Shown piece by piece: positions 56,969 through 64,000 of a DNA stretch of 64,000 nt. Position numbers and translations under genes: made by a program. Source of the DNA: Desmonostoc muscorum LEGE 12446 (lineage in GTDB: Bacteria > Cyanobacteriota > Cyanobacteriia > Cyanobacteriales > Nostocaceae); assembly GCF_015207005.2 (NCBI RefSeq), contig NZ_JADEXS020000001.1, forward strand, positions 5,975,001-6,039,000. Direction: 5' to 3'. The first letter of the stretch is position 1. Each line of letters starts with the position of its first letter. The notes under the pieces are model-generated. The model saw nothing but the letters and a program-made list of their open reading frames with translations, did no database searches and was not told the origin of the DNA.

Positions 56969-57640
56969 AATGCATATATCAATACATCAGACATCATTAA
57001 CTTTACGATAGAAATATGTATAGGTAAATACTGCATGAAAATACGGTATTAAATATGATAAATCAATGAAGATAAACATTTATATTGTGAAGTTTTGGAG
57101 AAAAGGCGATTCCATTGTAGGGTAGCACAGCTGTGCTACCCTACAAATCTACAAATAATTTGGGATAATTTATTTTTTGCAAATCCCTTAAAAGCAGCAC
57201 AGACAGCGACTTTTTTCACAATACAGCGTTCTCTAGCCATTATTCAACCTGGCGATCGCTTCACAATTTCTACTGGAAATTACATCACCTCACTTAGAGA
57301 AGACTGCAACAACTGTCGCATAGATGTAGCCTGCTTTTTCGCAACCTTTGAAATTAACTTTGTAACTCACGCAACATCCTTGTTTATTTACCTGTTCTCT
57401 TTCGTTTGTTGATTTTATTTTTAATCATCCAAGCGTGGTTTTACTTTTTCTGCCACTGTCTCTATGGTAGACCGTTGCACTTTGTGATGAAAAAGGCAAA
57501 ATCTTTAACATTTCTATGCAATTGAGTTGAGCGATCGCTTACAGCCTCTCATTATAGATTGTTCGCCGATCTTCAGGTGTCAAAGCAAGCAAAGAACGTC
57601 TCAAACTAAAAATCACGAATCATCGCCTGAGAATAACTGG
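56969..57640. other. Intergenic with one palindromic repeat
   Basis: About 670 bp. The first 130 bp repeat the upstream region of PEP-CTERM copy 1. A palindrome GTAGGGTAGCACAG with CTGTGCTACCCTAC lies at 57118-57144, a variant with AGGGTA in place of AGGGGC. A plus-strand frame at 57095-57412 starts across that palindrome and is not convincing. Confidence 0.5.
57118..57144. repeat. Palindromic repeat, GTAGGGTA variant
   Basis: A palindrome in which GGGTAGCACAG pairs with CTGTGCTACCC; the base change from the usual core is matched on both arms. Confidence 0.8.
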
Positions 57641-57800
57641 TGACATGACTCCGAGGCTTTAGCCTCGGAGCATCTAAGAATCACTTCTTAGATTTCTTGG
57701 TTTTTCCCTTGCGGGGTTTCGACACTTGCCTAGATTGAGTTTCCTCAACCCCTGGTAGACCGTCTGCACAAGCGCTTTCGATTCCGACGTGTCCCGCCGT
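57641..57800 (-). ncRNA. Candidate TnpB guide (omega/reRNA) region
   Basis: In IS605 elements the guide RNA spans the end of tnpB and the right end. Here that area contains two stable hairpins (57674-57691 and 57649-57670) just before the element boundary. The left limit of the RNA and its guide part (adjacent to the boundary near 57640) are inferred by analogy. Confidence 0.4.
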
Positions 57801-58931
57801 ACTAATGAGGGCTATCCCTCTATTTCTAATTACTTGACCACTAGCAACATCACGATCTGTTTTGTATCCGCAAAAGCGACAATGATGTACTCTAACACTC
57901 AATTCTTTTCTAACTTCTGCACCACACTCAGGACATTCAAGAGATGTCCCTCTAGCACTAACTTCACCGAAGAATTTACCACGTTTCCAACAAACATACT
58001 TGGTAATAGTTCGGAACTGTCCAAACCCAGATAAGAGCATTTGTTTGCCAAGTATACCCTGATTCAGAGTGCGGTAATCTAAGTCTTCCATAAAGACCAT
58101 ATCGCCAGCATCACAAAGGGCATGAGCTTGCTTGAAGTGGAAATCCTTACGGGTGTTGTCAATCGTGTGGTGAAGTCTAGCAACCTTAATCCTTTGTTTC
58201 TCGTAATTTAAAGAGCGCTTGTTTTTTCTAGAAAGTCTGCGTTGCAGCAATTTCAGCTTGCTTTGCATCACTTTCAGAAATTTGGGCGAAATTACTCGAA
58301 CACCATCGCTAGTTGCCAAAAACTTTTCTATTCCCACATCTACCCCAATTGGATGTCCATGTGGCATCGGGTCGGGAACATTCACATTGCACTGAATGTT
58401 GATAGAAGCATACCAAATATCCGCTTTGTTAATTATCCGTACTTGTTTAACTACAAAACCGTTTGGGATTGGGCGATGCAAATTAATTGGAATCAACCCA
58501 AGCTTGGGCAATGCAATGTGTAACCCTTGTACTGGATTGTGTTTAAATTGCGGAAACAACAAAGATTTGAATTGCCCAAACTTTTTGAATCTTGGGAACC
58601 CATGCCCAATTTTTTGAAATCCTTCCCAGGCTCGATGCAATTGCTTGATTGCCTGTTGCAAAACTTGACTTGGCACTTGAGTCAATCGCGGAAATACCTT
58701 TTTAGCGTTTGGCAGGGCATTAAGCTGTTTCACCTCACTCGGAAAGCTCAAATCAGCCGCCATGATATACTCATGACTAATCGAGCATCTGTCAACCATG
58801 CATTTCCGGCTATTGCACCAATCTTTAATTTCTCGCAGCCCGTAGTTATAGGCAACGCGACAAATATCCATCCACTCAAAAAGCGACTGTTTTTGAGTGA
58901 TGTTTGGGTAGATTCGATAGCGGTAATTCAT
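57681..58931 (-). CDS. tnpB: TnpB, RNA-guided endonuclease of IS200/IS605 type
   Basis: 416 residues from ATG 58931 (MNYRYRIYPNITQKQSLFEW), the standard TnpB opening; upstream ATGs at 58940 and 58958 add only a few residues. RuvC I is GVDVGIEKFLATSDG, RuvC II VFMEDLDYRTLNQG, then a zinc ribbon CPECG...CRFCG, and RuvC III TDRDVASGQV. All catalytic acids are visible, so the protein is probably active as an RNA-guided nickase or nuclease. Its guide RNA should come from the 3' part of the gene and the right end. The basic tail KPRKGKTKKSKK is unusual but not rare. Confidence 0.9.
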   Translation of the reverse strand: MNYRYRIYPNITQKQSLFEWMDICRVAYNYGLREIKDWCNSRKCMVDRCSISHEYIMAADLSFPSEVKQLNALPNAKKVFPRLTQVPSQVLQQAIKQLHRAWEGFQKIGHGFPRFKKFGQFKSLLFPQFKHNPVQGLHIALPKLGLIPINLHRPIPNGFVVKQVRIINKADIWYASINIQCNVNVPDPMPHGHPIGVDVGIEKFLATSDGVRVISPKFLKVMQSKLKLLQRRLSRKNKRSLNYEKQRIKVARLHHTIDNTRKDFHFKQAHALCDAGDMVFMEDLDYRTLNQGILGKQMLLSGFGQFRTITKYVCWKRGKFFGEVSARGTSLECPECGAEVRKELSVRVHHCRFCGYKTDRDVASGQVIRNRGIALISTAGHVGIESACADGLPGVEETQSRQVSKPRKGKTKKSKK

Positions 58932-59066
58932 GGTTAACATTTCACTATTAAAACACAATTTACTGGAGAATGTAACTCTAGTAAATTAAAGCCGTGCTAG
59001 AAGCACGGGGTCTTAAACCCAATTTTCTGATAAAGTTGAGCTACGCAAAGTTGAAAACAGTGACCT

Positions 59067-61217
59067 ATGCCTGCGTTTTTATTAGAAATTGGTACAGAAG
59101 AACTACCTGCAAGTTTTCTCAGTGATGCCTTAGTGCAATGGCAAGAGCGCATTCCCCGGAGTTTGGAAGCAAATAGCCTCAAGGGCGAAAGTGTTGAGGT
59201 GTACGGCACTCCCCGGCGTTTGGCGGTATTGATTAAAGGTCTACCATCTCAGCAACCAGACCGAGAAGAAGAAATTAAAGGGCCTCCCGCCCAAGCCGCC
59301 TTTAAAGATGGTCAGCCGACACCAGCAGCAGTAGGCTTTGCCAAAAAGCAAGGCGTGGAAGTAGATGCGCTGTCTGTTCGCCCCACTGACAAAGGGGATT
59401 TTGTGTTTGTGCAAAAAAGAATTCCCGGTCGTCCGGTGGCGGAAATTTTGACAGAACTTTTTCCCCAGTGGATTTGGGGCTTGGAAGGTAAGCGATTGAT
59501 GCGTTGGGGTGATGGCGATGCGAGGTTTTCTCGACCAATTCGCTGGCTGGTGGCTTTGTTAGATGATACGGTGCTGCCTTTAGAGTTGGTGAATGGTTCT
59601 AAAAGGATTCAGAGCGATCGCATTTCCCAAGGTCATCGCGTCTTACATCCTGAATCTGTAACAATTGCCCAAGCTACAGATTATGTTACCACCCTCAAAT
59701 CTGCCTTTGTTACCGTTGACCCAGCAGAACGGGCAAATTTAATCACAGAACAAGTAAATACAGTAGCAGAAAAGTTAGGTGGACATACAGTAATTTACCC
59801 TGATTTGCTAAAAGAAGTAACCAACCTGGTAGAATATCCCTCCGCAGTTGTCGGTAAATTTGAACCAGAATTTTTAGAATTACCGACTGAGGTAGTTACA
59901 GAAGTTATGGTTACTCACCAGCGTTACTTTCCTGTATTTAAATCAGGTAGTTTAGAACAAGAATTATTGCCGAATTTCATCACCATTTCTAACGCTGATC
60001 CCCAAAAATCAGATATTGTTGCCGTGGGTAATGAGCGGGTAATTCGTGCCAGATTAGCTGATGGCAGATTTTTCTACGAAGCTGATTTAACGAAGCCAAT
60101 AGATAGCTTTTTACCCAAGTTAGAAACAGTCACTTTCCAAGAAGAATTGGGTTCTTTACGTGTCAAGGTAGATAGAGTAGTTAAGATTGCCGAGCAAATA
60201 ACTAGTCAATTAGAATTAGCAGCAAATCAAAGCCAAAAAATCCACCGTGCTGCTTTATTATGTAAAGCCGATTTGGTCACCCAAATGGTGTATGAATTCC
60301 CAGAATTGCAAGGCATTATGGGAGAAAAATATGCCTTAGCCAGTGGTGAAGATAGCGAAGTTGCAAAGGCAATTTTTCAACATTACTTGCCAACGGGAGC
60401 CGGTGATAATTTACCTGAAACACTCACAGGTCAAGTAGTCGGTTTAGCGGATAGATTAGATACTTTGGTGAGTATCTTTGGTTTAGGTTTAATTCCTTCC
60501 GGTTCTTCCGATCCCTTTGCTTTGCGCCGTGCTGCCAATGCAGTGGTGAAAATTACTTGGTTTGCGAATTTACCAATAAAATTAGATGATTTACTGTTGC
60601 AAATAGCCACGAATTTTGCAGCAACATATCAGAAAGATCTGGCATCATTAACCACAGCATTACAAGAATTTTTCTTACAACGTATCCGTACTTTGTTGCA
60701 AGAAGAAAAACAGATTGATTATGACTTGGTAAATGCAGTTTTGGGAGAAAACGATCCAGAATATACAGAACGGGCATTAAAGGATTTATTAGATGTACGC
60801 GATCGCGCCTTATATCTGCAACAAATTCGTAACAACGGCACTTTAGATAGCATCTATGAAACTGTTAACCGTTCCACACGCTTAGCCGCCCAAGGTGACT
60901 TGGATACAAAACAGCTAGAACCCACAGCCGTAATCCGTGAAGAACTATTCCAAAAGCCTTCGGAAGTGGCTTTGTATAACGCCTTAGTTGATTTAGTGCC
61001 AGAAACTCAAGCCGCACAAGAAAACAGAAATTATCAACTGTTAGTAGCAGCCTTAACAAAAATTGCTCCCACAGTTAGTAACTTCTTTGACGGACCAGAT
61101 AGCGTTTTAGTAATGGATTCCGATCCAGAAATTAAGCGTAATCGATTACATCTGTTGGGATTAGTTCGCAATCACGCCCGTGTTTTGGCTGATTTTGGGG
61201 CGATCGTCAACAAGTAG
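59067..61217 (+). CDS. glyS: Glycyl-tRNA synthetase beta subunit
   Basis: 716 residues, standard length for the alpha2-beta2 enzyme. The opening [15 protein letters not shown] and the later [15 protein letters not shown] and [20 protein letters not shown] are family signatures. The subunit binds tRNA-Gly and the alpha subunit (not in this window) makes glycyl adenylate. A TnpB element ends only about 57 bp upstream, so part of the original promoter may have been replaced. A STRR array begins directly at the stop codon. Confidence 0.95.
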   Translation: MPAFLLEIGTEELPASFLSDALVQWQERIPRSLEANSLKGESVEVYGTPRRLAVLIKGLPSQQPDREEEIKGPPAQAAFKDGQPTPAAVGFAKKQGVEVDALSVRPTDKGDFVFVQKRIPGRPVAEILTELFPQWIWGLEGKRLMRWGDGDARFSRPIRWLVALLDDTVLPLELVNGSKRIQSDRISQGHRVLHPESVTIAQATDYVTTLKSAFVTVDPAERANLITEQVNTVAEKLGGHTVIYPDLLKEVTNLVEYPSAVVGKFEPEFLELPTEVVTEVMVTHQRYFPVFKSGSLEQELLPNFITISNADPQKSDIVAVGNERVIRARLADGRFFYEADLTKPIDSFLPKLETVTFQEELGSLRVKVDRVVKIAEQITSQLELAANQSQKIHRAALLCKADLVTQMVYEFPELQGIMGEKYALASGEDSEVAKAIFQHYLPTGAGDNLPETLTGQVVGLADRLDTLVSIFGLGLIPSGSSDPFALRRAANAVVKITWFANLPIKLDDLLLQIATNFAATYQKDLASLTTALQEFFLQRIRTLLQEEKQIDYDLVNAVLGENDPEYTERALKDLLDVRDRALYLQQIRNNGTLDSIYETVNRSTRLAAQGDLDTKQLEPTAVIREELFQKPSEVALYNALVDLVPETQAAQENRNYQLLVAALTKIAPTVSNFFDGPDSVLVMDSDPEIKRNRLHLLGLVRNHARVLADFGAIVNK

Positions 61218-61387
61218 GGAGTAGGGAGTGGGGAGTGGGGAGTGTGGGAGGATGGGGAGGTGAGGGAGGTGTGGGACGTGTGGGAGGTTAGGAAGCTTTT
61301 TTCTAATCTCCCCACACTTCCCCATCTCCCCACACTTTTGCATCTCCCCACACTCCCCACACTCCCCACTCCCTACTCCCTACTCCC
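61218..61387. repeat. STRR array after glyS
   Basis: GGAGTAGGGAGTGGGGAGTG units start at the base after the glyS stop; from about 61305 the complement follows (CCCCACACTTCCCC, CCCCACTCCCTACTCCC). The arms can form a long hairpin that may terminate glyS transcription. Confidence 0.9.
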
Positions 61388-61501
61388 GCCCCAACGGGGC
61401 TTGGTCAAAAATCTGTAGCATCGGTCAACAAAAAGTTGTGTAATTTTTGCCAATAAACGTTAGTATTAGGAGTGCTTAACCAGGGACCTCTGCTGCAATC
61501 T

Positions 61502-63046
61502 ATGCCTAGAGCTACTGTAATAGGATTGGGAAAGTCCGGTGTTGCTGCGGCGAGATTGTTGAAACGGGAAGGTTGGGAGGTGGAACTGAGCGATTCCGCT
61601 AGTGCAGAGAGCTTAGCAGAACGCAACACCTCCGACACCTTTCTGCAACAACAACAAGAACTCGCTGCCGAACAAATAGCCGTTAAATTAGGTCAATCCC
61701 CAGATTTGAATGGTGCTAATTTACCAGAATTAATAGTTGTTAGTCCCGGCGTGCCTTGGGATATTCCTGTATTAAATCAGGCAAGCAAACTAGGGATTGA
61801 AACCATCGGCGAAATGGAACTCGCTTGGCGACATTTGCAACCTCTACCTTGGGTAGGAATTACCGGCACTAACGGCAAAACTACCACCACAGCTTTAATT
61901 GCTGCCATTTTCCAAGCAGCAGACTTAGACGCACCAGCTTGCGGTAACATTGGCTACGCCGCCTGTGAAGTCGCCTTGTCTTGGAGGGGGGGAGATGAGG
62001 GAGATGAGGGAGAGGGGGGAGATGAGGGAGATAAGGGAGATAAGGTAGAAAATTTTATCTCATCCCCCTCATCCCCCTCATCTTCTTCACTCGATTGGAT
62101 AATTGCCGAAATTAGCAGCTATCAAATAGAATCTTCAACGTCTCTTGCACCTCGCATCGGTGTTTGGACGACTTTCACGCCGGATCATCTGGCGCGGCAT
62201 AAAACTTTAGAGAATTATTACAACATCAAAGCTAAGTTATTACGGCAGTCTGAGTTGCAAGTATTTAATGGCGATGATGCTTACTTGAGCAAGTTAGGTT
62301 TGAGTGCTTGGCCGAATGCTTATTGGACGAGTGTCAAAGGAAAAGATTTCCTGATTAGCGAAAAAGGCTTTTATATTGAAGATGGCTGGGTTGTGGAAAA
62401 GTTAACTGCTACCTCTGCACCAGAACCAATTGTGAAAGTATCAGCTTTGCGGATGGTGGGAGAACATAACCAGCAAAATCTCTTGATGGCGGTAGCAACG
62501 GCGCGGTTGGCGGGAATTAATAGCGATGCGATCGCTCGTGCAATTAGTGACTTCCCTGGGGTTGCTCATCGTTTGGAACATATCTGCACTTGGGAAGGTA
62601 TTGATTTTATTAACGATAGCAAAGCCACTAACTACGATGCTGCGGAAGTTGGCTTGACATCGGTGAACAGTCCAGCGATTTTAATTGCTGGTGGAGAAGC
62701 GAAAGCAGGTGATGATACTGCTTGGCTAGCACAAATTCAAAGCAAAGCTGCTGCTGTGTTATTAATTGGCTCTGCTGCGCCGGCATTTGCCCAACGGCTG
62801 CAAGAAGTAGGGTATTCTACTTACGAAATTGTGGAAACTATGGAAAGGGCAATCCCCAGATCGGCCCAATTAGCTAAGCAGTATCAAGCATCTGTAGTGC
62901 TGCTATCTCCTGCTTGCGCGAGTTTCGATCAGTACCCAAATTTTGAGGTGCGGGGCGATAATTTCCGTCAGTTGTGTCTTGCTTGGGTGGAAAACTCCAA
63001 GTCCAGTAAAGTAGAACTTGCAGACTTGGAAAATTCTAGTCTATAG
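61502..63046 (+). CDS. murD: MurD, UDP-N-acetylmuramoylalanine--D-glutamate ligase, with STRR insertion
   Basis: 514 residues from ATG 61502 ([20 protein letters not shown]), the usual MurD opening; a GTG at 61472 could add ten. The ATP-binding loop is [15 protein letters not shown] (nt 61856-61900), the central domain continues [16 protein letters not shown], and [13 protein letters not shown] is a C-terminal signature. The enzyme adds D-Glu to UDP-MurNAc-L-Ala in peptidoglycan synthesis and is essential. Between [13 protein letters not shown] and LDWIIAEIS there are about 35 extra residues, [20 protein letters not shown] and then [15 protein letters not shown], encoded by a STRR array (61985-62087). 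The frame stays open, so the enzyme probably tolerates a surface loop here. Confidence 0.93.
   Translation: MPRATVIGLGKSGVAAARLLKREGWEVELSDSASAESLAERNTSDTFLQQQQELAAEQIAVKLGQSPDLNGANLPELIVVSPGVPWDIPVLNQASKLGIETIGEMELAWRHLQPLPWVGITGTNGKTTTTALIAAIFQAADLDAPACGNIGYAACEVALSWRGGDEGDEGEGGDEGDKGDKVENFISSPSSPSSSSLDWIIAEISSYQIESSTSLAPRIGVWTTFTPDHLARHKTLENYYNIKAKLLRQSELQVFNGDDAYLSKLGLSAWPNAYWTSVKGKDFLISEKGFYIEDGWVVEKLTATSAPEPIVKVSALRMVGEHNQQNLLMAVATARLAGINSDAIARAISDFPGVAHRLEHICTWEGIDFINDSKATNYDAAEVGLTSVNSPAILIAGGEAKAGDDTAWLAQIQSKAAAVLLIGSAAPAFAQRLQEVGYSTYEIVETMERAIPRSAQLAKQYQASVVLLSPACASFDQYPNFEVRGDNFRQLCLAWVENSKSSKVELADLENSSL
61985..62087 (+). repeat. STRR array inside murD
   Basis: GGAGATGAGGGAGATGAGGG-type units on the left arm and CTCATCCCCCTCATCCCCCT on the right arm, the same units as the intergenic arrays. 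The total of about 103 bp lies in frame inside a coding gene. Confidence 0.9.
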
Positions 63047-63070
63047 TTCAAAGGCGTTAAGCATTGTTTT

Positions 63071-63167
63071 TTACAGCTATTTTCAGGTAAATAGACCACA
63101 CGGTAGGGGCACAGCATTGCTGTGCCCTCACGACAGATGTGCTTCAAATACATGAAAACTGCTGTAA
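63071..63167. mobile_element. 97-bp palindromic MITE-like element, copy B
   Basis: TTACAGC to GCTGTAA, 97 bp, the same length and arms as the element at 32813-32909; the core here is GTAGGGGCACAGCA with TGCTGTGCCCTCAC, so the inner palindrome differs between the copies while the outer arms are conserved. It lies 25 bp after the murD stop. Confidence 0.8.
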
Positions 63168-63270
63168 TACTATTTCACTAAAACCCTGATACATATAGAT
63201 TTCGCGTAGGGGCACGGCAATGCCGTGCCCCTACCAACGTATTTGTATCATAATTAAAGTGAAACGGTAT
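63167..63270. mobile_element. About 104-bp palindromic element, second type
   Basis: ATACTATTTCACT on the left and GTGAAACGGTAT on the right, with CTGATACA and GTATCAT inward, form the arms; the core GTAGGGGCACGGCA/TGCCGTGCCCCTAC (63206-63234) is central. A second copy with a poor right arm starts at 63420, and a solitary arm lies at 32779. Confidence 0.65.
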
Positions 63271-63419
63271 AACTTGTTAGGGCGATAGAGTAGCGATTTG
63301 CCGAGTCTTTACGAGTGCAGGGGTAGCGAAGTCCTCAATAAAGGGCACAGCAGTGCTGTGCCCCTACGAAAGATGTGGTTTTTGAATCATCCATGTTTGC
63401 TATTTCCTGTCAATGCCTA

Positions 63420-63512
63420 ATACCATTTCACTAAAACCTTGATACAGATAGATTTTTCGTAGGGGCACGGCACTGCCGTGCCCTTACTAACTAACTTGTA
63501 TATACACGGTAG
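63420..63512. mobile_element. Second-type palindromic element, degraded copy
   Basis: The left arm ATACCATTTCACTAAAACCT matches 63167 onward; core 63459-63487; the right arm is only weakly kept. Confidence 0.55.
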
Positions 63513-63566
63513 CCGAAATGGGGAGAGAAATTGAAGCGGGGTTCTTTGGAATCTCTCGAACTCACG

Positions 63567-63986
63567 TTAATTTACTGCTGTCTTCGTAGTTTTGCCATTC
63601 GTCGTTGCCTTCTCTACATTTGGTGCGATCGCGGTTGTAGTCGGTGCAGTAGCCGATGCACGCTTATTACTCTGGCGTCGCTTTCCCCCCGCCTGCACAT
63701 ACTGCAAACTGTTTTTGCCGTAGCGCGTCCCCACACTCATCAACATCCTTTCCGAATAACTGCTCAAATCTTCCTCTAGTAATTCAATCTGCCCCCCTGC
63801 TTCATCCAGGGTAGAAAGCATCTTGTTGTAGCTCGATAGTTTCGTTTGCAAGGTTTGAATTCGCTTCTCATACTCCGCCACACTCAACCCATCACCAAAT
63901 TCCAGCGTTTCACTAATCGATTGCATCCCCGCAATCCGTCGTGTTGCCTTATCCAATACCTGAGAACTGCGTTTTAATCTTGCCAT
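63567..63986 (-). CDS. Coiled-coil hypothetical protein
   Basis: 139 residues. Residues about 35-80 (VAEYEKRIQTLQTKLSSYNK and the following LSTLDEAGGQIELLEEDL) form a strong amphipathic coiled coil, and the last 40 are a Lys/Thr/Ala-rich tail that is probably disordered (GGKRRQSNKRASATAPTTTA). No signal or membrane helix. I do not recognise a named family, but the organised coil and the start near the end of the window support a real gene. Upstream sequence is cut off after 14 bp, so neighbours are unknown. Confidence 0.7.
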   Translation of the reverse strand: MARLKRSSQVLDKATRRIAGMQSISETLEFGDGLSVAEYEKRIQTLQTKLSSYNKMLSTLDEAGGQIELLEEDLSSYSERMLMSVGTRYGKNSLQYVQAGGKRRQSNKRASATAPTTTAIAPNVEKATTNGKTTKTAVN

Positions 63987-64000
63987 ATATGCGTCTGCTC

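Larger units (their letters stand above)
57640..59010 (-). mobile_element. IS200/IS605-type element carrying tnpB only
   Basis: Right-end hairpin CTCCGAGGC/GCCTCGGAG (57649-57670) and a second hairpin CTAAGAA/TTCTTAG (57674-57691) over the tnpB stop; left-end hairpin CCGTGC/GCACGG (58992-59008). Subterminal hairpins without inverted repeats are what IS605-type ends look like. No tnpA is present, so it depends on a transposase elsewhere. The exact cleavage ends cannot be fixed by eye. Confidence 0.75.
63047..63566. repeat. Cluster of nested palindromic elements after murD
   Basis: 520 bp that is almost entirely repeats: the 97-bp element at 63071-63167, a second type at 63167-63270, half of a third near 63342-63420 and another copy of the second type from 63420. 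Cores of the GTAGGGGC family are at 63103-63131, 63206-63234, 63342-63367 and 63459-63487. No gene is supported. Confidence 0.8.

Noticed and set aside
57095..57412. Plus-strand frame of 105 codons upstream of the TnpB element
   Set aside because: Its first part is the palindromic repeat and duplicated PEP-CTERM upstream DNA; the rest is not clearly coding.

Overview
The window comes from a filamentous, probably heterocyst-forming (Nostocales-type) cyanobacterium. The signs are: many GCGATCGC (HIP1-type) octamers, heptanucleotide short tandem repeats (STRR) of the Nostoc kind, palindromic repeats with a GTAGGGGC...GCCCCTAC core, CoaR/CoaT cobalt homeostasis, PEP-CTERM exoproteins, and a TamB and a PstS/DUF4912 protein of cyanobacterial type. 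No rRNA, tRNA or CRISPR array was seen. All calls are from reading the sequence; no database search was run.

Layout. 1-6.3 kb: the 3' part of a nonribosomal peptide synthetase gene (C-carrier-A-C, adenylation pocket resembling serine-activating domains) and an MFS exporter. 6.3-12.2 kb: a tandem duplication of a secreted PEP-CTERM-like protein, then an ISAs1-type insertion sequence with perfect 20-bp ends and a 10-bp target duplication that has split a DUF4386 membrane-protein gene, then an NAD-binding epimerase. 12.3-14.2 kb: small hypothetical and membrane proteins. 14.3-20.4 kb, minus strand: the most unusual block. It holds a PRMT-like methyltransferase, a 175-aa unknown protein, a haem-oxygenase-like diiron oxidase fused to a Rieske domain, a class V PLP enzyme and a 394-aa unknown with an HDAGH motif. 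This looks like a small-molecule biosynthesis cluster, possibly for N-oxygenated or N-N bonded chemistry. 20.7-28.9 kb: GST, TamB, a small membrane protein, DUF2103 and ClpS.

29-37 kb: a secreted FAD oxidoreductase, a possible ATP-grasp protein and a PstS-like protein with four DUF4912 repeats. 37-42 kb: coaR and coaT, separated by an ATPase/TOPRIM-like pair that resembles phage-defence modules and lies in the same orientation as coaR. 42.6-52 kb: a carotenoid oxygenase with an unusual N-terminal extension, a TnpB remnant, a Uma2 nuclease-like protein, an RpiB-type isomerase and an RND/MFP efflux pair. 52.8-57 kb: a WcaI-type glycosyltransferase and a second PEP-CTERM family (two good copies, one decayed). 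57.6-64 kb: a full-length TnpB element inserted just upstream of glyS, then murD, which carries an in-frame STRR insertion, a cluster of nested palindromic elements and a coiled-coil hypothetical protein.

Repeats are a major theme. STRR arrays and palindromic elements repeatedly lie within 0-25 bp of stop codons, and the palindrome cores differ between copies while keeping base pairing.
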